Origin: JALOLG01 sp963776935
Lineage (GTDB): Bacteria; Actinomycetota; Acidimicrobiia; Acidimicrobiales; Ilumatobacteraceae
DNA: 64,000 bases
NCBI GenBank assembly: GCA_963776935.1
Contig: CAVZOP010000015.1
Span: 372,001-436,000 of the forward strand
Direction of reading: 5' to 3'
Under the pieces are notes generated by a model. It saw nothing but the letters and a program-made list of their open reading frames with translations. It searched no databases and was not told where the DNA came from. A program made the position numbers and the translations under genes. This document shows, in pieces, positions 35,132 through 43,949 of the stretch (position 1 is the first letter of the stretch; each line of letters opens with the position of its first letter).

Positions 35132-35655
35132 CTCCATCGCATCCCGAGACGGACCGCGGCGTGGACCCAGGCACCGGCTCTGAGCTGCGCATCCGGCGGA
35201 GTGCGCGCGCCGTCCTCCTCGATCCCTCCGACCGCGTGCTGCTCGCCCGCTTCGACTTCCCGACGGCGGTGGTGTGGGCGCTGCCCGGTGGTGGCATCGA
35301 GCCGGACGAAGACCCGATCGACGCGCTGCGGCGTGAGCTCGCCGAGGAGCTCGGCCTCGTCGGCGTCGAGATCGGTCCGCACGTGTGGAGCCGGCTCCAC
35401 GTGATCCCGATGCTGAACGGCGAGTGGGACGGCCAAGCCGACCAGATCCACCTCGTGCGCACCGACGTTTTCACGCCCCACCCGCAGATCGGATGGGAAC
35501 GGCTCAACGCCGAATACGTCCACGAGCTGCGATGGTGGACGCTGGATGAGGTGCTCGCCTCGCCCGCCGTTTTCGCCCCACGGCGCCTCGGCGAGCACCT
35601 CGGTCGCCTGCTCGTCGACGGCACGCCCGCGCAACCCATCGACACCGGAGTTTGA
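35128..35655 (+). CDS. NUDIX hydrolase
   Basis: A 175-residue protein from GTG 35128, overlapping the DUF3039 stop. The Nudix box is complete: GGGIEPDEDPIDALRRELAEE followed by LGL. Downstream strands (WTLDEVLASPAVFAPRRLGEHL) are typical. It likely hydrolyses a nucleoside diphosphate derivative; the substrate is unknown. The close coupling with DUF3039 is a possible functional link. Confidence 0.92.
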   Translation: MTPSHPETDRGVDPGTGSELRIRRSARAVLLDPSDRVLLARFDFPTAVVWALPGGGIEPDEDPIDALRRELAEELGLVGVEIGPHVWSRLHVIPMLNGEWDGQADQIHLVRTDVFTPHPQIGWERLNAEYVHELRWWTLDEVLASPAVFAPRRLGEHLGRLLVDGTPAQPIDTGV

Positions 35656-35693
35656 AGCTCAAGAATTCGTCAGTTCGCGCCGATGTTCCATGC

Positions 35694-36107
35694 GTGGCGA
35701 CCGAGATCATCGGCTCGATGCGGTACCTGCTGGACCAGCTCGTCCAAGGCGTCCCTGGTGTCGTCGGCGCGCTCGTTGCGAGCGTCGACGGGTTCGCGCT
35801 CGCGTCGAACGTCCCCAACGACCTCCCGAGCACCGATGCCGCCGGGCTGGCGGCGATGACGGCCGCCGCGCTCGGCGTGTCGAACCGCCTGGTCGGCGCC
35901 GTCGGGCGTGAGCCCGCCGGTGAGCTGGCGCTGCGCTCGCCGTCGGGTCACGTGGTGGTGTGCCGGATCGCCAATGTGGCTGCGCTCACCGTCCTCACCG
36001 ACGCATCGGTCGACGTCGAGTTGTTGCGCGTGGTGTCATGTGAGGTCACCGACGGCATCGAGCAGCTGCTGCGCAACGCGGCGTCGCTCGCCGCTCCGCA
36101 GGTATGA
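35694..36107 (+). CDS. Roadblock/LC7-domain protein
   Basis: A small GTPase-regulator-like protein with the roadblock signature (IIGSMRYLLDQLVQGVPGVVGALVASVDGFALASNV ... DAAGLAAMTAAALGVSNRLV). GTG 35694 (VATEIIGS) is the natural start; TTG 35652 is an alternative that would overlap the NUDIX gene. Actinobacterial roadblock proteins usually act with a small MglA-like GTPase. None is in the window. Confidence 0.82.
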   Translation: MATEIIGSMRYLLDQLVQGVPGVVGALVASVDGFALASNVPNDLPSTDAAGLAAMTAAALGVSNRLVGAVGREPAGELALRSPSGHVVVCRIANVAALTVLTDASVDVELLRVVSCEVTDGIEQLLRNAASLAAPQV

Positions 36108-36140
36108 CGCGCTCGAGATCCGTCCGGCGCCCGCGCCTCT

Positions 36141-39100
36141 TCATCGGAAGTCGCGACTCGCGGTGGGTGCACCGAGTGGCAGCACATCGAGGTGCTCGGC
36201 CACGACGTTGATCACGCCCTCGCTGCGTTCGAGCCGGCCGCGCACGATCATCGCCGGTGCGCTGCGAGCGACGGTGCGGAACCGCGCCCAACATCCCTTC
36301 GACACCACGACGTTGATGAGCCCGGTCTCGTCCTCGAGGTTGAGGAACGTCACGCCCTGGGCGGTCATCGGGCGTTGCCGGTGGGTGACCACGCCGGCGA
36401 CGGTCACCCGGCTCGACGGCAGGCACTCCCACAACCCGGCCGAGGTCACCACCCCCAGCCGCTGCAACTGCTCGCGCAGGAACGATGTGGGGTGACCGTC
36501 GGGGGACACGCCGGTGGCCCACAGATCGGCGACGGCCTCCTCCATCGGCGACATTCCGGGCAGCGTCGGCGGGCGGTCGCCCGTCACCATCCCCTCGAGC
36601 CGGCCCGGCCGCGACTGGGCGACGGCGCCCATCGCCCACAGCGCCTGGCGGCGATCCATGCCGAAGCACTCGCCGAACACCCCGGCGGTCGCCATCGTCT
36701 CGAGGTTGGCGAGCGTGAGCTCCGGCACCCGCCGGACCAGCTCCTCGGGACGCTCGTAGGGGCCGTGATCGATCCGCTCGCGCTCGATCCGCTCGGCGAG
36801 CTCCTTCCCGACCCCCCGCACCGACCCGAGCCCGAGCCGAACCGCCACCTCTCCCCCCTCCCCCCTGTTTGTGTCACCGATACCGGCGAAGGTCGCCGGT
36901 TGCTGTGACACAAACCGGGGTTCGAGGGGTTCGAGGGTGGCGGTGGCGAGGGAGGCGTTGAGGTCGGGGGTGCGCACCACCACGCCATGGCGACGTGCAT
37001 CACGAACCAGCGTGTGCGGCGACCAGAAGCCCATCGGCTGGGCGTTGATCAGCGCCGCGCAGAACGCCGCCGGTTCGTGGTACTTGATCCACGACGATGC
37101 GTACACGAGGTAGGCGAACGACACGCTGTGGCTCTCGGGGAAGCCGTAGTTGGCGAACGCCTTCATCTTGTTGTAGATCTCGTCGGCGACGTCGCCGGTG
37201 ATGCCCCGCTCGGCCATGCCGGTGTAGAGCCGCTCGCGCAGGCGCTCCATCCGCTTCATCGAGCGCTTCGAGCCCATCGCCTGACGCAGCTCGTCGGACT
37301 CGGCCGCCGTGAAGCCGGCCACGTCGATCGCCATCTGCATCAGCTGCTCCTGGAACAGCGGCACACCGAGCGTCTTGCCGAGCGCGTTCTCGAGCAGCGG
37401 GTGGAGGTAGGTGATCGGCTCATGGCCGTTGCGGCGGCGGATGTAGGGGTGCACCGAGCCACCCTGGATCGGGCCCGGCCGGATCAGCGCCACCTCGACC
37501 ACGAGGTCGTAGAAGCGGCGCGGCTTGAGGCGCGGCAGCGTGGCCATCTGGGCGCGCGACTCGATCTGGAACACGCCCACCGTGTCGGCCCGGCACAACA
37601 TCGCGTAGACGTCGTCCTCCTGCGGGATCGTCGCCAGGTCGACGCGATAGCCGCGGTGCTCGGCGATCAGGTCGACGGCGTAGTGCAGCGCCGACAACAT
37701 CCCGAGCCCGAGCAGGTCGAACTTCACCAATCCCGCCGCGGCACAGTCGTCCTTGTCCCACTGCAGCACCGACCGCTTCTCCATCCGTCCCCACTCGACC
37801 GGGCAGACCTCGATCACCGGGCGGTCGCACATCACCATCCCGCCCGAGTGGATGCCGAGATGGCGCGGCGCGTCCTCGATCTCGGCCGCAAGTTCGAGTA
37901 CAGATGCGGGGATCGAGCTATCTCTTGATGCGGCCGGCGAAGCGCCTGACGGCGCCGCCGTGCCGAACCGGGTGTTCGCCTCTGAACGACGCGACTCGGC
38001 TGTTCTTGATGCGGCCGGCGAAGCGCCTGACGGCGCCGCCGTGCCGAACCGGGTGTTCGCCTCTGAACGACGCGACTCGGCTGTTCTTGATGCGGCCGGC
38101 GAAGCGCCTGACGGCGCCGCCGTGCCGAACCGGGTGTTCGCCTCTGAACGACGCGACTCGGCTGTTCTTGATGCGGCCGGCGAAGCGCCTGACGGCGCCG
38201 CCGTGCCGAACCGGGTGTTCGCCTCTGAACGACGCGACTCGGCTTGCTCCCGGATCGTCGACACGATGGTTCCCCAACCGTCGATCTGCTTCGACCAGGC
38301 GTCTTGCTGGCCGACCTCGTAGCCGAGCGCCTTGGCCATGTCGCGCACCGCTGAGCGCGCTCGGTAGGTGATCACGTTGGCGACCTGGGCGGTGTGGTGG
38401 CGCCCGTGACGCTCGTAGACGTACTGGATCACCTCCTCCCGGCGGTCGCTCTCGATGTCGATGTCGATGTCGGGCGGGCCGTCGCGCTGCATCGACAAGA
38501 ACCGCTCGAACAGCAAACCGAGCGACACCGCGTCGGCGGCCGTGACACCGAGCGCGTAACACACCGCCGAGTTGGCGGCGCTCCCCCGGCCCTGGCAGAA
38601 GATGTCCGACTTCCGGCAGAACTCGACGAGGTCCCACACGACGAGGAAGTAGCCGGGGAACCCGAGGTGCTCGATGACGTCGAGCTCGTGGTCGATCGTG
38701 CGCCACGCCCTGGCGCGCAGCGACAGGTCCTCGCCAGTCATGCCGTTCGCCACGGAGGCGGGTGCCGGACGGTCGCCGTAGCGGCGGCGGCCACCATCCT
38801 CGGTGATCTGGCGCAGGTACTGCATCTCGGTCAGCGGCGCCCCGTCGGGTCCCGGCGGGCAGGGGAACGGGGGCAGGTTCGGCGCCACCAGCGACAGGTC
38901 GAACGCCGCCGCCCGGCCGACCTCGGCCGCCCGCTCGACCACACCGGGGTAGCGGGCGAAGCGGCGGGCCTGCTCGGCACCCGAGCGCAGGTGCGCCCCG
39001 GCGGCCGCCGGCAGCCAGGGGTCGAGCTCGGTGAGGCTGCGACGGGCCCGCACGGCGGCGACGGCGGTCGCCAGCCTGCGCTGCGCCGGTGTGGCGTAGT

Positions 39101-39959
39101 GCACGTTGTTGGTGGCGATGCACTCGACGCCGGTGCGGTGGGCGATCTCGGCGAGCGCGTCGTTGCGGGCCGAGTCGAGCGGGTCGCCGTGATCCCACAG
39201 CTCGACCAGCACGCGGTCGCGGCCGAACGCCTCGACCAGCCGCTCGAGCTCGCGGCGGGCAGCCGCCGGGCCGTGGTCGACGAGCGCCGACGGCACCGCC
39301 CCCTTGCGACAGCCGGTGAGCGCCCACACATGGCCGGCCACACCGTCGGCCACGTCGGCGAACGAGAACTGCGGCGCGCCCTTCTCGCCGGCCAGGTGAC
39401 CGAGGCTCAGGGTCCTGGCGAGGCGTCCGTACCCGGCGGGTCCGTCGGCGAGCAGCACGAGGTGCCGGCCGGCCGGGTCGGGGGCGTGCGAGTCGGGGAG
39501 CTCGCCGGTGTTCACCTGGAGCAGCGTGTCGGCCTCGGCGCGAACGACCCGCTGGTGGTCGCCGAGACCCGGGGTCAGCGTGATCTCGGTGCCGAACACG
39601 GTGGGGATGCCGACCTCGCGCGCCGCCTCGGCGAAACGCACGACCCCGTAGAACCCGTTGTGGTCGGTGACGGCGAGCGCTTCGAGGCCGAGCCGGGCGG
39701 CTTCGGTGGCGAGCTCCTCGGGATGCGACGCGCCGTCGAGGAACGAGAAGTTCGAGTGGCAGTGGAGCTCGGCGTAGGGCACCGCGCCGGCCACGCGCGT
39801 GACGGACGCCTCGAACGGTTGGCGGCGGCGGCTCCACGCCGGCCCGTCGCCGCCGGCGTTCCACGACGGGCTGCCGGCGGCGCGACCGTCGCGTCCGACG
39901 CGCCCCGACAGCACCGCTTCGAGCTCGGCCCACGTCCAGGACGGGTTGTTGAAACCCAT
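36141..39959 (-). CDS. dnaE2: Error-prone DNA polymerase DnaE2 with a fourfold repeat insertion
   Basis: About 1272 residues from ATG 39959 (MGFNNPSWTWAELEAVLSG, the usual DnaE2 opening; AGGAG abuts the ATG). The PHP domain begins YAELHCHSNFSFLDGASHP. The palm carries the catalytic acidic motif PPDIDIDIESDRREE. Finger motifs (GVFQIESRAQM, FQEQLMQMAID, NYGFPESHSVSFAYLVYASSWIKYHEP) and the C-terminal OB fold follow. Between STIREQ and DSSIPASVLELAAEIED lie four 27-residue repeats (AESRRSEANTRFG...), absent from the family consensus. It is the translesion polymerase of the SOS mutasome with ImuA'/ImuB. A LexA box (39985-40000) lies just upstream. Confidence 0.95.
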   Translation of the reverse strand: MGFNNPSWTWAELEAVLSGRVGRDGRAAGSPSWNAGGDGPAWSRRRQPFEASVTRVAGAVPYAELHCHSNFSFLDGASHPEELATEAARLGLEALAVTDHNGFYGVVRFAEAAREVGIPTVFGTEITLTPGLGDHQRVVRAEADTLLQVNTGELPDSHAPDPAGRHLVLLADGPAGYGRLARTLSLGHLAGEKGAPQFSFADVADGVAGHVWALTGCRKGAVPSALVDHGPAAARRELERLVEAFGRDRVLVELWDHGDPLDSARNDALAEIAHRTGVECIATNNVHYATPAQRRLATAVAAVRARRSLTELDPWLPAAAGAHLRSGAEQARRFARYPGVVERAAEVGRAAAFDLSLVAPNLPPFPCPPGPDGAPLTEMQYLRQITEDGGRRRYGDRPAPASVANGMTGEDLSLRARAWRTIDHELDVIEHLGFPGYFLVVWDLVEFCRKSDIFCQGRGSAANSAVCYALGVTAADAVSLGLLFERFLSMQRDGPPDIDIDIESDRREEVIQYVYERHGRHHTAQVANVITYRARSAVRDMAKALGYEVGQQDAWSKQIDGWGTIVSTIREQAESRRSEANTRFGTAAPSGASPAASRTAESRRSEANTRFGTAAPSGASPAASRTAESRRSEANTRFGTAAPSGASPAASRTAESRRSEANTRFGTAAPSGASPAASRDSSIPASVLELAAEIEDAPRHLGIHSGGMVMCDRPVIEVCPVEWGRMEKRSVLQWDKDDCAAAGLVKFDLLGLGMLSALHYAVDLIAEHRGYRVDLATIPQEDDVYAMLCRADTVGVFQIESRAQMATLPRLKPRRFYDLVVEVALIRPGPIQGGSVHPYIRRRNGHEPITYLHPLLENALGKTLGVPLFQEQLMQMAIDVAGFTAAESDELRQAMGSKRSMKRMERLRERLYTGMAERGITGDVADEIYNKMKAFANYGFPESHSVSFAYLVYASSWIKYHEPAAFCAALINAQPMGFWSPHTLVRDARRHGVVVRTPDLNASLATATLEPLEPRFVSQQPATFAGIGDTNRGEGGEVAVRLGLGSVRGVGKELAERIERERIDHGPYERPEELVRRVPELTLANLETMATAGVFGECFGMDRRQALWAMGAVAQSRPGRLEGMVTGDRPPTLPGMSPMEEAVADLWATGVSPDGHPTSFLREQLQRLGVVTSAGLWECLPSSRVTVAGVVTHRQRPMTAQGVTFLNLEDETGLINVVVSKGCWARFRTVARSAPAMIVRGRLERSEGVINVVAEHLDVLPLGAPTASRDFR
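37923..38244. repeat. Four 81-bp in-frame tandem repeats inside dnaE2
   Basis: Units start at 37923, 38004, 38085 and 38166, each opening TCTTGATGCGGCCGGCGAAG on the plus strand. I see no differences between copies except a one-base truncation at the last edge. The 81-bp length keeps every frame open. Each unit contains a small hairpin GCGCC-TGAC-GGCGC nested inside GGCGAA ... TTCGCC arms. Confidence 0.97.
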
Positions 39960-39984
39960 CTCCTGAGTATCGAACGTCAGTACG

Positions 39985-40000
39985 TCGAACGCAAGTTCGC
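39985..40000. promoter_or_regulatory. LexA (SOS) box upstream of dnaE2
   Basis: TCGAACGCAAGTTCGC matches the actinobacterial SOS box CGAAC-N4-GTTCG perfectly in its core (39986-39999). It lies about 26 bp upstream of the dnaE2 ATG, so damage induction through LexA is expected. Confidence 0.85.
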
Positions 40001-40201
40001 CTGACGAGCGCTCGCGGCCGATGCCACGCAACGCGGCCGGGAGAACCGCTCAACGCGTTGTCGCGCTGGCGCCGGTTGCCTTCCCGCCACGCACCACACG
40101 GGTTCCAGATCATTTTCGTGAGTTGCGCTTGAGTCCGTCCATCCACGTGCCGATACGTGGAACAAGCAAACGAGCAGGTTGACCAGAGGTTGGACCCGAG
40201 G

Positions 40202-40948
40202 ATGGAACCGAATTCCCAGTTCGCACCCAGAGTGCTGTTGGCAGTCGATGACCTCAAGCTTCGGCGTACCAACGAAGCCGGCCTCCGTGCCGCTGGATTC
40301 GCCGTCAGCGCCCCCACCGATGCCGACGCCGTCCGCATGTTGGCGGAATCGTTCTCACCCGACGTGATGGTGGTCGACACCACCATGCACGGCTCCGACG
40401 ACCGGCCGCTGTACAAGCACCTGCGTCGGGAATCCGACCGCTACATGCTCTGCATCGACTCGGCCGGGCGCGATCGTGTCCGGGTCGAGGTCCTGCGTTC
40501 GGGTGCCGACGACGCCGTGTCGTTGCCGGTGACCCCCGACGAGATCGCCGCTCGGTGCCACGCGCTGCTGCGCCGCCCCCGCGAGCTGCGTTCCGACTGG
40601 GAGCCCGTCCCCACCTCGGTGATCTCCTTCGGCCCGCTGCTGGTCGACACCGGGCGGCACGAGATCCGCCTCGACGACCAAGAAGTGATGGCCACTCGGA
40701 TCGAGTTCTCACTCCTCGAGCACCTGTGCCGGCGTCCGACCGAGGTCTGCGCACGCACCGAGCTGCTCGACGCGGTGTGGGGCCCGAACTGGGTCGGCGA
40801 CACGCATGTGGTCGACGTCCACCTGTCGAACCTGCGGCGCAAGCTCGAGAAGATCAACACCGACACGCGAGTGATCCACACCGTCCGCGGGGTCGGCTTC
40901 CGCCTGGCGAACGACATCCTCGACGCCGTTCAAACCGTCGGCGTCTGA
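40202..40948 (+). CDS. OmpR/PhoB-type response regulator with atypical receiver
   Basis: A 248-residue protein from ATG 40202 (MEPNSQFAPRVLLAVDDLKLRR); GTG 40157 is a longer alternative. The receiver keeps the acidic pair (VDD) and the acceptor Asp (VMVVDTTMHG), but where the conserved Lys should be it reads SLPVTPDE, so phosphorylation signalling is probably altered. The C-terminal winged helix is canonical (TRIEFSLLEHLCRRPTEVCARTELLDAVWG ... VDVHLSNLRRKLEKIN ... IHTVRGVGFRL). It sits between dnaE2 and imuB with no histidine kinase nearby. Confidence 0.88.
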   Translation: MEPNSQFAPRVLLAVDDLKLRRTNEAGLRAAGFAVSAPTDADAVRMLAESFSPDVMVVDTTMHGSDDRPLYKHLRRESDRYMLCIDSAGRDRVRVEVLRSGADDAVSLPVTPDEIAARCHALLRRPRELRSDWEPVPTSVISFGPLLVDTGRHEIRLDDQEVMATRIEFSLLEHLCRRPTEVCARTELLDAVWGPNWVGDTHVVDVHLSNLRRKLEKINTDTRVIHTVRGVGFRLANDILDAVQTVGV

Positions 40949-40969
40949 TCCGTCGGCGTTCGGCCGGGT

Positions 40970-42604
40970 TCACGCGTACGCGGCGAGGATCCACCACCCC
41001 TGCCGCTCGGCAGCAACCAGGTAGGCCTCGCCGTCATCGGTGACGACTTGGAACTGGGCCACCCGGCGGTGCCGCCGTGGCTCCCACCAGCGCTGATCGA
41101 TCAGCCACGGACCGGCCCACGTCCGCAGTGGGCGCGCCGCTCCGTGCACGACGAGGGCGGCCGGTGAGGCACTCACCTCACCCCGTCCGCTGACCCTGAT
41201 CGCGCCGCCGTGCTCGTCGACGACCTCGGCGTCGAGCGGTTCGGCGAACACGACTGCGGGCGACGGTGGAGGTGATCCACCCGGCCATGGCCCGTCGCCG
41301 GGTGCCAGCCGGCCGGTCGGATCGTCGAGATCGGCGGTGGCCGCCGGCACCCACTGGTACCGCTCGGCCGGGAGCCGCCCGCCGCGCCACGCCGGCACGC
41401 ACACCGCGTGCTCGCCGAACAGCCCGGTCAAGCGGGTGACGGCGCGCAGCGCATCGTGGTCGGCCTGCGACCGACCACCCCACAACCCGAGCTGGTCGCC
41501 GTCGTCGCCGCGCACCTGGTCGGGGACGAGCCGCAGCAACGTGATCCCACCGCTCAGCCCGGTGGGCTGGGCGACCCATCCCTCGAGCTGCCAACGGACC
41601 CGCTCGACGATCGCCGACGACGACAACCCGATGGCGCGGTACCAGGCGCGCTCGCTGCGCTCGCCGTGCTCGGTCTCGGCGACGACGACCACCCGAGTGC
41701 ACACCCGCCCCCCACCGGCGAGCGCCCCGACCAGTTCGTCGGCGAGTTGCTTGGCGACGAACACGACCGTCTCCATGTGCTCGACCGGTTCGTCGAAGGC
41801 GCGCTCGGTGCGCCATTCCGCAGGAGGGTCGGTGATGCCGGGCGGACGGTCGTCGTCACCGCCGGCGAGGCGGTGCACGTGCAGCCCGGCGCTCCCGAAC
41901 CGGGCGTACACGTCGCTCGCCGGGAGGGCGGCGAGGTCGCCGAACGTGCGCAGCCCGAGACGGATGAAGAGCTCGACCAACTCGGGCGTGGCTTCGCCGG
42001 CATCGCGCAGCCAACCCACCGTGAGCGCCGCCAGGTAGGAAGCCGACTCACCGGGTGCCACCACCGCCGGGTTCGACCCCGCCCGGCGCGCAGCGAGCGT
42101 CACGTCGGTCCGGCGCGCCGCAATCGTTGCCGCGACGCGCCCGTCGGCGACGCCCACACCGACCGGTGCGCTCGCCAGGCCGAGCGAGTCGAGAACGCCG
42201 GTGACGACCGCGGTGAGGCGTTCGACGAGCGCCTCGTCGCCGCCGAAGTAGCGCGACGGGCCGCGGGCGGCGAGGCACAACCAACCGGGTTCGACGACGT
42301 CGAGCCGCGGTGACAACTCGGCCACGGCACGGACGACGGCTTCGAACTGGCGGGCGTCGCGGTCGGGGTCGTGGTCGAGCACGATCAACTCCGGGCAGCA
42401 CCGCTGCGCCTCACGACGGCGGTGACCCAACTGCACGCCCGCCATCGCCGCCGCGGTGGACCGAGCGATCACCCGGTTGGCGTGCAGCACGATCGCCGGC
42501 ACCGTCGGCGCGACACCGGCGGCGACGACCGGCCAGTCGGGGCACCACACCGCGACGATTCTTGGGACAATTCTCAGGACGGTTCTCGGGACGGTTCTCG
42601 GCAC
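40970..42604 (-). CDS. imuB: ImuB, non-catalytic Y-family polymerase homologue
   Basis: A 544-residue Y-family relative. The catalytic D-x-D region is replaced (VAVWCPDWPVVAAG), as in other ImuB proteins, so it is an adaptor rather than a polymerase. ImuB hallmarks are GPSRYFGGDEALVE, RLGLRTFGDLAALPASDVYARFG and a beta-clamp-binding motif QLGLWG near residue 370. It links ImuA', DnaE2 and the sliding clamp in SOS mutagenesis. The GTG start at 42604 is six bases after imuA'. The first residues (PRTVPRTVLRIVPRIV) come from a 12-bp tandem repeat, so the ancestral start was probably closer to VAVW. Confidence 0.93.
   Translation of the reverse strand: MPRTVPRTVLRIVPRIVAVWCPDWPVVAAGVAPTVPAIVLHANRVIARSTAAAMAGVQLGHRRREAQRCCPELIVLDHDPDRDARQFEAVVRAVAELSPRLDVVEPGWLCLAARGPSRYFGGDEALVERLTAVVTGVLDSLGLASAPVGVGVADGRVAATIAARRTDVTLAARRAGSNPAVVAPGESASYLAALTVGWLRDAGEATPELVELFIRLGLRTFGDLAALPASDVYARFGSAGLHVHRLAGGDDDRPPGITDPPAEWRTERAFDEPVEHMETVVFVAKQLADELVGALAGGGRVCTRVVVVAETEHGERSERAWYRAIGLSSSAIVERVRWQLEGWVAQPTGLSGGITLLRLVPDQVRGDDGDQLGLWGGRSQADHDALRAVTRLTGLFGEHAVCVPAWRGGRLPAERYQWVPAATADLDDPTGRLAPGDGPWPGGSPPPSPAVVFAEPLDAEVVDEHGGAIRVSGRGEVSASPAALVVHGAARPLRTWAGPWLIDQRWWEPRRHRRVAQFQVVTDDGEAYLVAAERQGWWILAAYA
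42554..42601. repeat. Four tandem 12-bp units at the imuB start
   Basis: GACGATTCTTGG, GACAATTCTCAG, GACGGTTCTCGG and GACGGTTCTCGG occupy 42554-42601 and encode the first 16 or so residues of ImuB as an alternating P/L-R-T/I-V tetrapeptide. Confidence 0.9.
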
Positions 42605-42610
42605 GTCGTA

Positions 42611-43333
42611 TCAACCGGCCCGCTCGAGCGCGCCGCCTCCGACGGTGACCACGGTCGTCGCCTTCGCCGCGGTCACCGGCTCGATCAACTCCGCTCGGCC
42701 GGTGATGCCGGGCAGCCACAGCTGGTGCTCGACCGGGCGGGGCACCCGCCGTCCACTGGCGCGCACGACGACCCGGCGGCGGCGCAAGTACCCGTGGCCG
42801 TGGCCGAGTCCCTCCCACTCCCCCGCCGTGGCCTCGAGCACCACGTCGGCGCCGATGCCCGAACGCGAACTGCCGCCACCCGGACAAACGGCGAGCAGCA
42901 CCGCACCGCGCGCCTGGATCCGCTGGCGGACCTTGCGGATCACCCGCTCGGCGCGGGAGGGAGGCCCTACGGGCGGCATCGTGAGGATCAGCTCGAAGCC
43001 GTCGGCCGCGGCGGCCACCCGGTCGGCCCACTCACCCGGCTGGCTGCGGTCGGCGTCGATCGACACGAGCCGGTCGACCGCGACACCCAGCTCGCCCGCC
43101 GCTTCGATCCCGATCGGTGCCATCCCCACCACGGCGAGCCACGAGCCGGCCGTCGTGGCCCGGGAGGCGAGGGCCAGTGCCAGCGACGTGGCCGCCGCTC
43201 CGCCGCATCCGACGATGCGGCCACGGACCAACCCCGGGTCGGGGAGCAAGGTGGCCAACGCCTCGTCGACCGGCAGGTACCGGTCGTGCGCCAGCGTGAT
43301 CGAGCTCGTGACGTCGACGCGGGCGAGATCCAT
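42611..43333 (-). CDS. imuA': ImuA' mutasome accessory protein
   Basis: A 240-residue RecA-like-fold protein without a convincing Walker A (RIVGCGGAAATSLALALASRAT), starting MDLARVDVTSSITLAHDRYLPVDEAL at 43333. Order with imuB directly downstream, and dnaE2 nearby, identifies it as actinobacterial ImuA'. It interacts with ImuB in translesion synthesis. A near-consensus LexA box (43347-43360) lies 13 bp before the start. Confidence 0.88.
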   Translation of the reverse strand: MDLARVDVTSSITLAHDRYLPVDEALATLLPDPGLVRGRIVGCGGAAATSLALALASRATTAGSWLAVVGMAPIGIEAAGELGVAVDRLVSIDADRSQPGEWADRVAAAADGFELILTMPPVGPPSRAERVIRKVRQRIQARGAVLLAVCPGGGSSRSGIGADVVLEATAGEWEGLGHGHGYLRRRRVVVRASGRRVPRPVEHQLWLPGITGRAELIEPVTAAKATTVVTVGGGALERAG

Positions 43334-43346
43334 CCCGCCAATCTAC

Positions 43347-43360
43347 CGAACAAGTGTTCC
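43347..43360. promoter_or_regulatory. LexA (SOS) box upstream of imuA'-imuB
   Basis: CGAACAAGTGTTCC matches CGAAC-N4-GTTCG at nine of ten defined positions. It lies 13 bp upstream of the imuA' ATG. Together with the box before dnaE2 it predicts joint SOS induction. Confidence 0.75.
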
Positions 43361-43395
43361 CATACGCCAACGCCGGGCGAATGGAACCGGCCAGG

Positions 43396-43863
43396 TCAGC
43401 CCTGCTTCGCCTTCCAGCGCTCGCGGGCGAGCCGGCTGCGCTCGAGGAGGTCGGCCGGCACGCGCTTGGCGGCCTCCGAGAGCTCGGCTCCGCCGCCATC
43501 AGCGGCAGCTGCGGGCGCCTCGCCACCGGCCGACTCCTCTTCCGGCTGCTGGTCCTCGAACGCCGGTGGCTCCATCCCGGGCAACCAGTACTTGTGGAGA
43601 TCGCGCACGATGTCGCCCAGCCCAGCCGAGTCACACCCCTTGGCGAGGTCGACCGTGATCACGTTGGCGTAGATGTGCACGCCTGCCACCCGCCCGGTGG
43701 CGAACAACCGGCGGGCGAGCTCGGCCGCCGGCCGCGGGCCGACCGCGTCGCCGGCGGATGCGAACCGCTCGTGGCCCATCCCGGTGAGCGTGCGGTTGGC
43801 CTCGAACCGCACGATACCGAGCGACGTGCTCGGCTTCTCGACGACAGCAACCGGCTGACCCAT
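43396..43863 (-). CDS. Nfu N-terminal-domain-like protein
   Basis: About 155 residues from ATG 43863 (MGQPVAVVEKPSTSLGIVRFEANRTLTGMGHERF). The segment to residue 100 resembles the Nfu N-terminal domain of iron-sulfur scaffold proteins (ELARRLFATGRVAGVHIYANVITVDLAKG ... IVRDLHKYWLPGMEPP), but the C-terminal C-x2-C Nfu domain is missing. The tail is Glu/Ala/Gly-rich, then basic. It may be a regulator or a non-metal partner in Fe-S assembly. Confidence 0.72.
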   Translation of the reverse strand: MGQPVAVVEKPSTSLGIVRFEANRTLTGMGHERFASAGDAVGPRPAAELARRLFATGRVAGVHIYANVITVDLAKGCDSAGLGDIVRDLHKYWLPGMEPPAFEDQQPEEESAGGEAPAAAADGGGAELSEAAKRVPADLLERSRLARERWKAKQG

Positions 43864-43949
43864 GGCGGGCGTCACGCTAGCGCTCACGTCGTGGCGGCAC
43901 CGATTTGCCCGGGTGGGATCGTGGGACTCGAGCGGCGTACGGTGCTCCC

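Noticed and set aside
37923..38244. Possible CRISPR array
   Set aside because: Units are directly adjacent identical repeats with no unique spacers, and they encode part of DnaE2.
37753..38371. Plus-strand open frames across the 81-bp repeats
   Set aside because: They exist only because 81 bp is a multiple of three without stops in any frame. The DnaE2 frame on the minus strand is conserved; these are shadows.
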